DNA of 6,593 nt from an uncultured Sphingomonas sp. (GTDB lineage Bacteria; Pseudomonadota; Alphaproteobacteria; Sphingomonadales; Sphingomonadaceae), in NCBI GenBank assembly GCA_934555855.1, contig CAKTFL010000130.1, forward strand, positions 1 to 6,593, written 5' to 3'. Below, one piece after another: positions 1 through 6,593 of this stretch (its first letter is position 1; every line of letters begins with the position of its first letter). A program made the position numbers and the translations under genes. The notes under the pieces were generated by a model, which did no database searches, was not told the origin of the DNA, and saw nothing but the letters and a program-made list of their open reading frames with translations.

Positions 1-2
1 GG

Positions 3-75
3 TGCCGGTTGCAGGAATCGAACCCGCGACCTTCGGTTTACAAAACCGCTGCTCTACCAGCTGAGCTAAACCGGC
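3..75 (-). tRNA. tRNA-Thr (anticodon UGU)
   Basis: Read on the minus strand, this folds as a complete 73-nt tRNA body. The acceptor stem is GCCGGTT/AACCGGC with all seven pairs, the D stem is GCTC/GAGC, and the T stem is GCGGG/CCTGC with one G-U wobble around a TTCGAAT loop. The anticodon loop TTTGTAA places TGT (window 40-42) at the anticodon, so it reads ACA and probably other ACN threonine codons. The anticodon stem GCGGT/ACCGA has four good pairs and a terminal G/A mismatch; from memory this is also seen in related alphaproteobacterial tRNA-Thr. The discriminator base is A. The next two bases (window 2-1) read CC, so a genomically encoded CCA is likely but is cut by the window edge. The 5' end lies only 18 bases after the stop codon of the upstream same-strand gene. 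Confidence 0.97.
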
Positions 76-93
76 GTTGCCCGCGTCCATGCG

Positions 94-1005
94 TCAGCGC
101 GCGCCGAAGGTCCAGCCCTCGGTTGCACGTACCTTGTCCAGGTCCTCGGGGCGCCACAGGGCGGCGTCGGTCGCGCTGCGGCGCAGCCAGACGGCCGTCA
201 GCAGCGCGTCGCTGGCATGGTCGGCAATCGGGCCGGTGCCCAGGACCCGCGCGCTGCCGAGGCGATCCAGGGCGTGATGGAGCGCGTCATGGTCGCGCAT
301 CTTCGATTCGCCCGGACCACGCCCGGCGGCCATCGCGGCGATGGCGGTGTAGATTTCTACCACCACCGACCCTCGCGGCGGCACGGCGTCGAACGGCCAA
401 ATCGGTAGGCGCGCGCCCAGGCGATGCAGCACGCGCATTCCCGTCAGGCTCGACTTGCCGACCTGCGCCGCGCCGACCAGGTTGAAGTTGCTGTAGGGCC
501 TGCATCCCTGCCGCGCCTGTGCGAGCTCCGTCCGGCGGAACCGTCCCCGTTTCGCCGCGCCGAAGCGGTCGCCCAGCCGGTTGCCGTGGCGGCGGAAGTA
601 GCGGGACAGTTCGGGATGGTCGACGACACTCGACGCGGACAGATGCGGGTCATGCGCGGCTAGCGCCTCTACCAACGCCCAGAGCGCACGGGCGTCGGGC
701 GGGCTGTCGCCCCATCCGGGAAAGAACGCACCCGCATCCGCGAAGGGCAGCGACGCACCGAGATCCAGCCCGACCAGCGTGTCGTCGGGCAGATGGTTCA
801 ACAGCCAGTCCAGCACCTCCTGCCGCGACCAGCGGTGGCCGGGTCGGACCAGCTCGGGCGCTTCCCTATCGCCACCGCACAGCGCGACCGCGATCCCCGC
901 CTGCCGCTCGCCGATCGCACCCGACCAGTCGATCGCGGCGAAGTGGTGGAAACGTCCCGTCCGCCATGCCGTGCTTTCGGGCGCTTGCCCGGATCCGGCC
1001 GTCAC
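94..1005 (-). CDS. Predicted nuclease with RNase H-like fold (DUF429-like), coupled to rarA
   Basis: A 303-residue protein with no named function that I recognise. It shows an RNase H-fold pattern of acidic residues: D26 in AIDWSGA on the presumed first strand, D81 in GLDLGAS, E217 in VVVEIYT, and D262/D266 in DHASDALL before a C-terminal helix. This resembles DUF429-type predicted nucleases, so metal-dependent nucleic-acid cleavage is a reasonable inference but is unproven. No signal peptide or membrane segment is visible, so it should be cytoplasmic. I chose the GTG at 1005-1003 because it overlaps the rarA stop in a GTGA junction. An in-frame GTG at 1038 would add 11 residues, but conserved-looking sequence begins only at FAAIDWSG (residues 22-29). 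The tight coupling suggests co-expression with RarA. The family call is tentative; that the gene is real is well supported by its length, its coupling and its protein-like composition. Confidence 0.8.
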   Translation of the reverse strand: MTAGSGQAPESTAWRTGRFHHFAAIDWSGAIGERQAGIAVALCGGDREAPELVRPGHRWSRQEVLDWLLNHLPDDTLVGLDLGASLPFADAGAFFPGWGDSPPDARALWALVEALAAHDPHLSASSVVDHPELSRYFRRHGNRLGDRFGAAKRGRFRRTELAQARQGCRPYSNFNLVGAAQVGKSSLTGMRVLHRLGARLPIWPFDAVPPRGSVVVEIYTAIAAMAAGRGPGESKMRDHDALHHALDRLGSARVLGTGPIADHASDALLTAVWLRRSATDAALWRPEDLDKVRATEGWTFGAR

Positions 1006-2321
1006 ACCTTCGCCGCGGCGTGACGTCGTTCGCCCCACCAGGCGAGCCGTTCCGCGATCCGCTTCTCAAACCCTCGCTCGCTCGGCTCGTAGAAGCGCTG
1101 AGGCTCGAGGCCCTCCGGCCAATAATCGGCGCCTGAGAAGCTATCCGGCTCGTCATGATCGTATTGATAGCCCTTGCCATAGCCCAGATCGCGCATCAGC
1201 CGGGTCGGCGCCCCCAATATGTGCTTGGGCGGGCTCAGCGACCCGCTTTCCCTGGCCACGGCCCACGCGGCCTTTTGCGCGAGATAGGCGGCGTTCGATT
1301 TGGGCGCGGTGGCGAGATACAGACAGGCCTGCACGATCGCCAGCTCGCCCTCGGGAGAGCCCAGGAAGTCATAGGCCTCCTTGGCGGCGATGCACTGCTG
1401 CAGCGCTTGCGGGTCGGCGAGGCCGATATCCTCCACCGCCGCGCGGGTCAGTCGCCGCAGCACGTATAGCGGCTCCTCGCCGGCGGTCAGCATCCGTGCG
1501 AGATAATACAGCGCGGCCTGCGGGTCAGACCCGCGGATCGATTTGTGAAGCGCGGAGATGACGCCGTAATGTCCCTCGCGGTCCTTGTCATAGACCGCGA
1601 CCCGGCGGTGGAGCAGCTGCGATAGGCCCGGTGGATCGAGGGGGGCGTCCAGCGCGACTGCGAACAGCGTTTCGGCCTGGTTGAGCAGGAAGCGCCCGTC
1701 GCCATCCGCCGCCGCGACCAGCGCATCGCGCGCTTCGGGCGTCAGGGGCAGCGGGCGATCCTCCACCGCCTCGGCCCGGTCGAGCAGCTGGCCGAGCGCG
1801 TCATGCCCCAGTCGCTGGAGCACCAGCACCTGCGCCCGGCTGAGCAGTGCGGCGTTGAGCTCGAAGGACGGATTTTCCGTGGTGGCGCCCACCAGCACCA
1901 CCGTGCCATCCTCGACAAAGGGCAGGAAACCGTCCTGTTGCGCGCGGTTGAAGCGATGGATCTCGTCCACGAACAACAGCGTGCGCCGACCCGTACGGGC
2001 ATGGGCCTGCGCCTCGGCAAATGCCTTTTTCAGGTCGGCGACTCCCGAAAACACCGCCGAGATCGCGGCGAAGCGCAATCCCACTGCGTCGGCCAGCAGG
2101 CGGGCGATGGAGGTCTTGCCCGTGCCCGGAGGTCCCCACAGGATCATCGAGGACAGCCGTCCCGCCGCGACCATGCGTCCGATCGCGCCGGCGGGACCCG
2201 TCAGATGCTCCTGCCCGATCACCTCGTCCAGGCTGCGCGGGCGCAGCCGATCGGCCAGCGGCGCATCCGCCGTGGGGGCGAGGGGCGGGGCAGCGGGAAG
2301 GTCGGAGAACAGGTCGGCCAT
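1002..2321 (-). CDS. rarA: Replication-associated recombination protein A (RarA/MgsA), AAA+ ATPase
   Basis: A cytoplasmic AAA+ ATPase of 439 residues, the usual size for this family (about 430-450), related to clamp-loader ATPases and to eukaryotic Mgs1/WRNIP1. Family members act at stalled or gapped replication forks. Visible motifs are Walker A GPPGTGKT (63-70), Walker B LLFVDE (115-120) followed by the family's IHRFN, sensor 1 GATTEN (145-150), and an arginine-finger candidate R162 in LLSRAQ. The C-terminal half has the typical RarA segments KSIRGSDPQAALYYLARML and GYGKGYQYDHD, belonging to the helical and tetramerisation region. I chose the ATG at 2321 because MADLF is the usual N-terminus in related genomes. 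The frame stays open upstream to 2591, but that extension is proline-rich, runs antisense into the padR gene and lacks family similarity. No strong Shine-Dalgarno precedes the chosen start. It overlaps the downstream RNase H-like gene by four bases. Confidence 0.96.
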   Translation of the reverse strand: MADLFSDLPAAPPLAPTADAPLADRLRPRSLDEVIGQEHLTGPAGAIGRMVAAGRLSSMILWGPPGTGKTSIARLLADAVGLRFAAISAVFSGVADLKKAFAEAQAHARTGRRTLLFVDEIHRFNRAQQDGFLPFVEDGTVVLVGATTENPSFELNAALLSRAQVLVLQRLGHDALGQLLDRAEAVEDRPLPLTPEARDALVAAADGDGRFLLNQAETLFAVALDAPLDPPGLSQLLHRRVAVYDKDREGHYGVISALHKSIRGSDPQAALYYLARMLTAGEEPLYVLRRLTRAAVEDIGLADPQALQQCIAAKEAYDFLGSPEGELAIVQACLYLATAPKSNAAYLAQKAAWAVARESGSLSPPKHILGAPTRLMRDLGYGKGYQYDHDEPDSFSGADYWPEGLEPQRFYEPSERGFEKRIAERLAWWGERRHAAAKV

Positions 2322-2420
2322 GGCACTGGATGTAGGCGGCCCGGCGGCGCTCGTCATGCTGCCGGCACGGCAACAGGGAATATATGACGACCCCATCTTG
2401 CGGCGTCCTATCTGCGATAT

Positions 2421-2438
2421 ATCTTGAGCGATCAAGAT
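2421..2438. promoter_or_regulatory. Inverted repeat, probable PadR (YqjI-type) operator
   Basis: A perfect 7-bp inverted repeat, ATCTTGA (2421-2427) and TCAAGAT (2432-2438), separated by GCGA. It lies in the region between the divergent rarA and padR genes and ends three bases before the padR Shine-Dalgarno. A lone ATCTTG copy of the left half-site occurs at 2395-2400. PadR-family dimers bind dyads of this size and commonly repress their own gene. The position fits a repressor blocking either RNA polymerase or ribosome access. As RNA the repeat could also form a short hairpin beside the ribosome binding site. That the binding protein is the adjacent PadR is inferred. Confidence 0.6.
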
Positions 2439-2441
2439 TGC

Positions 2442-2446
2442 AGGAG
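2442..2446 (+). promoter_or_regulatory. Ribosome binding site deciding the padR-family start
   Basis: AGGAG stands eight bases before the ATG at 2455, an ideal spacing. It argues against the in-frame GTG at 2446, which overlaps this site and has no Shine-Dalgarno of its own. Confidence 0.75.
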
Positions 2447-2454
2447 TGGAGGCG

Positions 2455-3045
2455 ATGAGGATCCATATTGGCGGCGGCGGGCAGGATTGCGGTCCGCGTG
2501 GTGGCGGCTTCGGGCAGCGGGGGCCGTTCGGCTTCAGCTGGGATCTGGGCGGCGGTCCGGGGCCGCGTGAAGGCGGGCGTGGCCGGCGCAAGTTCGACGG
2601 GGGAGAGCTGCGGCTGATCCTGCTGCGCCTGATCGCCGACGAGACGCGGCACGGCTACGAACTGATTCGTGCCATCGAGGAGATGACGGGCGGCGGCTAT
2701 GCGCCCAGCCCGGGCGTGGTTTATCCGACGCTCACGATGCTCGACGAAATGGGCCTGATCGCGGAGCAACAATCGGACGACGCCAAGAAGCGCTTCGCCG
2801 TCACGGAGGCCGGGCGCCAGCACCTGAACGATCGGCGCGAAGAGGTCGACGCGCTGATCGCGCGACTGACCGAGATGGGGGCGCATCGCAGTCGTCAGGG
2901 CGGGTCCCCGGTGTGGCGAGCCATGGGCAATCTGGGCATGGCGATTCAGCACCGGCTGGCGCGGGGCGACTTTTCGGACGACACGCTGCATGACGTCGCG
3001 GCGCTGATCGACGAGGTCGCGCAAAAGATCGAGCGGCTGCGGTGA
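2455..3045 (+). CDS. PadR-family transcriptional regulator, YqjI type
   Basis: A 196-residue regulator. Residues 1-46 are a flexible Gly/Arg-rich tail. Residues about 47-120 form the PadR winged helix, with GELRLILLRLIADETRHGYEL (split here as GELRLILLRL at 50-59 and HGYEL at 66-70) and the wing/recognition segment YAPSPGVVYPTLTMLDEMGLI read in two parts around 82-102. Residues 121-196 form the C-terminal dimerisation helices. It closely resembles E. coli YqjI, a nickel-responsive repressor of the ferric reductase gene yqjH. Unlike YqjI, whose tail is packed with His and Cys, this tail has only H4 and C12, so a metal response through the tail is doubtful. A clear AGGAG ribosome site fixes the ATG start. 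An inverted repeat just upstream suggests autorepression. The stop overlaps the start of the DUF2218 gene by four bases, making an operon. Confidence 0.93.
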   Translation: MRIHIGGGGQDCGPRGGGFGQRGPFGFSWDLGGGPGPREGGRGRRKFDGGELRLILLRLIADETRHGYELIRAIEEMTGGGYAPSPGVVYPTLTMLDEMGLIAEQQSDDAKKRFAVTEAGRQHLNDRREEVDALIARLTEMGAHRSRQGGSPVWRAMGNLGMAIQHRLARGDFSDDTLHDVAALIDEVAQKIERLR

Positions 3046-3338
3046 CGGCGCCTGTGACCACTATCCGCGCCCATGTCGCGACCGCATCGGCCAGCCGCTA
3101 CCTCCAGCAGCTCGCCAAGCATTGGAGCCACAAGATGCCCGTCACCTTTGACGAGCATCGGGCGACGTTCGATTTCCCGAACGGCTCGCATCTCATGCTG
3201 GAAGCTGACGCGGAGCGCCTGCGCTTCACGCTCGACGTGCCAACCGGCGAGGATGCGGACCGGATGAAGGAGGTGGTGACCAGCCATCTCGACCGCTTCG
3301 CCTTCCGCGAGGCGCCCCTCGCCTTCGTCCAGGAGTAG
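3042..3338 (+). CDS. DUF2218 family protein
   Basis: A 98-residue cytoplasmic protein whose full length matches DUF2218, including the signature region ASRYLQQLAKHWSHKMPV (residues 17-34), the FDFPNG strand turn (43-48) and the C-terminal SHLDRFAFRE (residues 81-90). The biochemical role of the family is unknown. From memory, DUF2218 genes are often neighbours of, or fused to, FAD-dependent siderophore-interacting ferric reductases, which suggests a role in iron handling. It starts with GTG at 3042, inside a GTGA overlap with the PadR stop codon, so translation is probably coupled to the regulator. An alternative in-frame GTG lies four codons later (3054). No signal peptide or membrane segment is seen. 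The PadR/DUF2218 pair points to control by the upstream operator. Confidence 0.9.
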   Translation: MTAPVTTIRAHVATASASRYLQQLAKHWSHKMPVTFDEHRATFDFPNGSHLMLEADAERLRFTLDVPTGEDADRMKEVVTSHLDRFAFREAPLAFVQE

Positions 3339-3347
3339 GCGCGGCAG

Positions 3348-3379
3348 GGCGGCGACCGACGCTTGTGTTCGGTCCCGCC
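3348..3379 (+). terminator. Hairpin after DUF2218 gene, possible terminator without U-tract
   Basis: GGCGG-c-GACCGA (3348-3359) pairs with TCGGTC-CCGCC (3369-3379) across a 9-base loop. This gives 11 pairs with a single bulged C, ten bases after the DUF2218 stop codon. No run of T follows, so a classical intrinsic terminator is not shown. It could be a weak or Rho-assisted terminator, or an mRNA-stabilising hairpin separating the regulator operon from the hydrolase gene. Confidence 0.35.
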
Positions 3380-3411
3380 AGCCGCCACGGTGGACGCTTC
3401 CTGCTTCTGCC

Positions 3412-3415
3412 GAGG
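3412..3415 (+). promoter_or_regulatory. Ribosome binding site deciding the ester hydrolase start
   Basis: GAGG stands seven bases before the ATG at 3423. It supports that start over the in-frame TTG at 3363, because the protein from 3423 begins directly with a proper signal peptide. Confidence 0.6.
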
Positions 3416-3422
3416 TTGCTTC

Positions 3423-5384
3423 ATGTCCCGTTGGCTTGTGTCCGTCGCCGCCGTCGCTGTCATCCTGTCGCCCGTTTATGCCCAGCAGTCGCCCCGGAAT
3501 GCACCCAAGGATGCAGGCGCGCGGACGGAAGCGGCGGCGGGCGACATTCCGGCCAAGTTCACGCCGCCCATGCAGGCGCAGGACTTCGACAAGCGCGAGG
3601 TGATGGTCCCGATGCGCGACGGGACGAAGCTGTACACGGTGATCGTCGTGCCAAAGGGCGCCCGCAACGCGCCGATCGTGCTGACCCGCACCCCCTACAA
3701 CGCCAAGGGCCGGGCAAGCCGATCAACCAGTGGCTCCATGCTGAACACGCTGCCGCTCGCCGACGAAATCTACGTCAGGAACGGCTATATCCGGATCTAT
3801 CAGGACATTCGCGGCAAATACGGCTCCGAGGGCGATTATGTCGTGACGCGGCCCGTGATCGGCCCGCTGAACCGGACGAACGTCGACCATGTCACCGACG
3901 CCTACGACACCATTGCCTGGCTGGTGAACAAGGCGAACCTGCCCGAATCAAACGGCAGGGTCGGGATGATCGGATCATCCTATGAAGGGTTCACCGTCGT
4001 CAATGCGCTGCTGAACCCCCATCCCGCGCTCAAGGTCGCCGCGCCCGAGAGCCCGATGATCGACGGTTGGATGGGCGACGACTGGTTCCATTACGGCGCG
4101 TTCCGCCTTGCCAATATCGCCTGGATCGGCTCGCAAACCGGCTACAAGGGCGAGGGCAAGGCGCCGCCGACCGGCGGCTGGGACGATTACGACAATTTTC
4201 GCGGGGTCGGTTCGGCGGGCGAATGGGCCAGACGCTCCGGTTATGACCAGCTGCCCTTCTGGCAGCGGATGACCGCCCATCCCGCTTATGACGGCTTCTG
4301 GCAGGGGCAGGCTCTCGACAAGCTGCTGGCCGCTAACCCGTCGAACGTGCCGACCCTGTGGGAGCAGGGGCTGTGGGACCAGGAGGACATGTACGGCGCC
4401 GTCCACAGCTGGGAAGCGCTGAAGGCGAAAGGCAGGACCGGCAACAACTTCCTCGTCATGGGGCCATGGCGGCACAGCCAAATCAATCGCGAGGGACGCA
4501 GCCTCGGTCCGTTCCAGTGGAATGGCGACACCGCCGCCCAGTTCCGCGAGGACATGGTGCTGCCCTTCTTCAACCATTATCTGAAGGATGGACCGGCTTT
4601 CACGCCCGCGGCCGCCACCATCTACAACACGGGCGAGAACCATTGGGACCGATTCGCCAGCTGGCCGCTCGCTTGCGAGACAGGATGCGGGGCGGGGCTG
4701 ACCCCCTTCTATCTTGGCGCGCAGGGTGGGGCAGGGTTCGACAAGCCGGCGGCGGGCGATGACAGCTATGTCTCGGACCCGGCCAAGCCGGTGCCGCACC
4801 TGCCGCGTCCGGTGAACTTCGACGACGGGCGCTGGGGCGACTGGCTGGTGCAGGACCAGCGCTTCGCCGACGGCCGGCCGGACGTGCTGACCTATAGCTC
4901 GCCGGTGCTGACCGAGGCCGTGCGCGTGTCGGGCGCGCCGATCGCGGACCTTTTCGCGCGAACGACGGGGACGGACGGCGACTTCGTGGTCAAGGTCATC
5001 GACCAGTTCCCGGCCGAGAATGCGACCGATCCCAAGATGGGCGGCTATCAGCTGGCGATCAGCATGGATATCCTTCGCGGGCGCTATCGCAACGGCTTCG
5101 ACAGGCCGAGTGCGATCCCGGCGGGCAAGGTGCAGGAATATCGCTTCCGCCTGCCGACCGTGAACCATGTGTTCCAGCCGGGCCACCGAATCGTGATCCA
5201 GGTCCAATCGACCCAATTCCCGGTCTACGATCGCAATCCCCAGAAATACGTCCCCAACATCTTCCTGGCGAAGAAGTCCGATTATCAGAAGGCGACGATC
5301 ACGATCGAGCGTGGCGGGGCAACGCCGAGCCGCGTCCTGCTGCCGGTGGTGGCCGTGGACCAGTCGGCGGCGATGGCGCGGTAA
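3423..5384 (+). CDS. Secreted alpha-amino-acid ester hydrolase (CocE/NonD, S15-type serine hydrolase)
   Basis: A 653-residue periplasmic serine hydrolase (EC 3.1.1.43 type) that cleaves, and in known homologues also transfers, alpha-amino acyl groups of esters and aminobeta-lactams such as ampicillin and cephalexin. Residues 1-20 are a signal peptide (positive start, hydrophobic WLVSVAAVAVILSPV, cleavage after VYA). The alpha/beta-hydrolase domain carries nucleophile S186 in GSSYEG with Y187 beside it, catalytic D319 in WDQED, and H351 in GPWRHS. D220 (GDDWF), E321 and D322 form the acidic cluster that binds the substrate's free amino group. This cluster separates these enzymes from plain cocaine-esterase relatives. 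A likely disulfide is C418-C422. The C-terminal part, after about residue 405, is a beta-sandwich (jelly-roll) domain. Spacings match, from memory, the Xanthomonas citri and Acetobacter turbidans enzymes (about 637-667 residues). The reading frame is intact. The physiological substrate is unknown. Confidence 0.94.
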   Translation: MSRWLVSVAAVAVILSPVYAQQSPRNAPKDAGARTEAAAGDIPAKFTPPMQAQDFDKREVMVPMRDGTKLYTVIVVPKGARNAPIVLTRTPYNAKGRASRSTSGSMLNTLPLADEIYVRNGYIRIYQDIRGKYGSEGDYVVTRPVIGPLNRTNVDHVTDAYDTIAWLVNKANLPESNGRVGMIGSSYEGFTVVNALLNPHPALKVAAPESPMIDGWMGDDWFHYGAFRLANIAWIGSQTGYKGEGKAPPTGGWDDYDNFRGVGSAGEWARRSGYDQLPFWQRMTAHPAYDGFWQGQALDKLLAANPSNVPTLWEQGLWDQEDMYGAVHSWEALKAKGRTGNNFLVMGPWRHSQINREGRSLGPFQWNGDTAAQFREDMVLPFFNHYLKDGPAFTPAAATIYNTGENHWDRFASWPLACETGCGAGLTPFYLGAQGGAGFDKPAAGDDSYVSDPAKPVPHLPRPVNFDDGRWGDWLVQDQRFADGRPDVLTYSSPVLTEAVRVSGAPIADLFARTTGTDGDFVVKVIDQFPAENATDPKMGGYQLAISMDILRGRYRNGFDRPSAIPAGKVQEYRFRLPTVNHVFQPGHRIVIQVQSTQFPVYDRNPQKYVPNIFLAKKSDYQKATITIERGGATPSRVLLPVVAVDQSAAMAR

Positions 5385-5395
5385 TCACGTGCAGA

Positions 5396-5417
5396 GACCC
5401 GGCTCCCAAACCGGGTC
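5396..5417 (+). terminator. Hairpin after the ester hydrolase gene, possible terminator
   Basis: GACCCGG (5396-5402) and CCGGGTC (5411-5417) form a perfect 7-bp GC-rich stem with an 8-base loop, 11 bases after the hydrolase stop codon. A second small stem, CGAG-cgtt-CTCG (5419-5430), follows at once. There is no T-run, so termination is plausible but not assured. If it acts only partly, the aldo-keto reductase gene may be read from the same transcript. Confidence 0.45.
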
Positions 5418-5479
5418 CCGAGCGTTCTCGCGCGACCCTGGATGCCGGGGCAGCCCTGCATGTCGGAGAGGAAAACAAG

Positions 5480-6556
<1,077 letters not shown>

Positions 6557-6565
6557 GGAGCCGAC

Positions 6566-6593
6566 ATGGATGAAGGGCGGCCCGTTGCCGGAC
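6566..6593 (+). CDS. Start of a downstream gene, truncated by the window end
   Basis: An ATG at 6566 is preceded by AAGGAG (6555-6560) with a five-base spacer, an excellent ribosome site that overlaps the stop codon of the reductase gene. The visible protein is only MDEGRPVAG, too short to identify. The nine-base gap to the preceding stop makes co-transcription and perhaps translational coupling with the aldo-keto reductase likely. Confidence 0.6.

Noticed and set aside
1..75. Integration (attachment) site at the tRNA-Thr 3' end.
   Set aside because: The sequence beyond the tRNA 3' end lies outside the window, and no integrase or second copy of the tRNA end is present inside it.
448..465. 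QVGKSS (residues 181-186) in the RNase H-like protein as a possible P-loop.
   Set aside because: It lacks the GxxxxGK[ST] spacing and no Walker B motif follows. The rest of the protein fits an RNase H-like pattern better.
1006..1038. Upstream GTG start (1038) for the RNase H-like gene.
   Set aside because: It would overlap rarA by 37 bases and add 11 residues without similarity. The GTG at 1005 gives the standard four-base overlap, though the choice is not certain.
2398..2425. Possible promoter TTGCGG (2398-2403), 16-base spacer, TATCTT (2420-2425) for padR.
   Set aside because: Only about half the bases match the consensus boxes. The overlap with the dyad is attractive but too weak to annotate.
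2322..2440. Possible rarA promoter on the minus strand using TTGATC within the dyad and a weak -10.
   Set aside because: No -10 resembling the consensus is found at the right spacing, so no promoter is called for rarA.
2322..2591. In-frame N-terminal extension of rarA up to 2591.
   Set aside because: The extra 90 residues are Pro/Arg-rich, antisense to padR, and would cross the operator. Family members begin near MADLF at 2321.
1801..3024. 407-codon minus-strand frame crossing rarA, the intergenic region and padR.
   Set aside because: It runs out of frame through rarA and antisense to padR, both of which are clear family members. Composition is typical of shadow frames.
3975..5216. Long open frame of 413 codons on the minus strand, opposite the ester hydrolase gene.
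   Set aside because: It is a by-product of GC-rich codon use on the opposite strand. The plus-strand gene has a full catalytic signature and the minus-strand product has no recognisable domain or ribosome site.

Overview
The window reads as ordinary chromosomal DNA from a high-GC alphaproteobacterium, most likely a Sphingomonas-type organism. The grounds are the strong G/C bias at third codon positions, the RarA N-terminus beginning MADLF, the tRNA-Thr sequence, and a YqjI-type PadR regulator paired with a DUF2218 gene. This placement is inferred from family resemblance and not from a search. Six complete protein genes, one tRNA and the first codons of a seventh gene account for almost all of the sequence. 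No gene-free stretch exceeds about 135 bases, and I see no mobile element, CRISPR array or tandem repeat.

Left arm, minus strand (1-2321): reading from right to left, rarA (AAA+ replication-fork ATPase) is followed by a poorly characterised protein with an RNase H-like arrangement of acidic residues. The two genes overlap by four bases (GTGA). Only 18 bases further on lies tRNA-Thr(UGU), whose CCA end is cut by the window edge. All three probably share transcription, and the tight rarA/RNase H-like pair hints at a link to DNA repair or replication.

Centre (2322-3338): a 133-base divergent intergenic region carries a perfect 7-bp inverted repeat just upstream of a PadR-family regulator of the YqjI type. 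This repeat is a likely autoregulatory operator. The PadR gene overlaps a DUF2218 gene by four bases, again GTGA. In other proteobacteria such regulators and DUF2218 proteins are associated with ferric-siderophore reductases, but no reductase gene is present here.

Right arm, plus strand (3423-6593): a secreted alpha-amino-acid ester hydrolase has a full catalytic triad and the acidic cluster that binds the substrate amino group. It is followed by a YghZ/Gpr-type aldo-keto reductase, and then by the start of a closely spaced gene that runs off the window. Hairpins without U-tracts sit before the hydrolase and between the hydrolase and the reductase, so these may be separate transcription units.

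The strongest candidate for something little described is the RarA-coupled RNase H-like protein. The PadR/DUF2218 pair without its usual reductase is the second.
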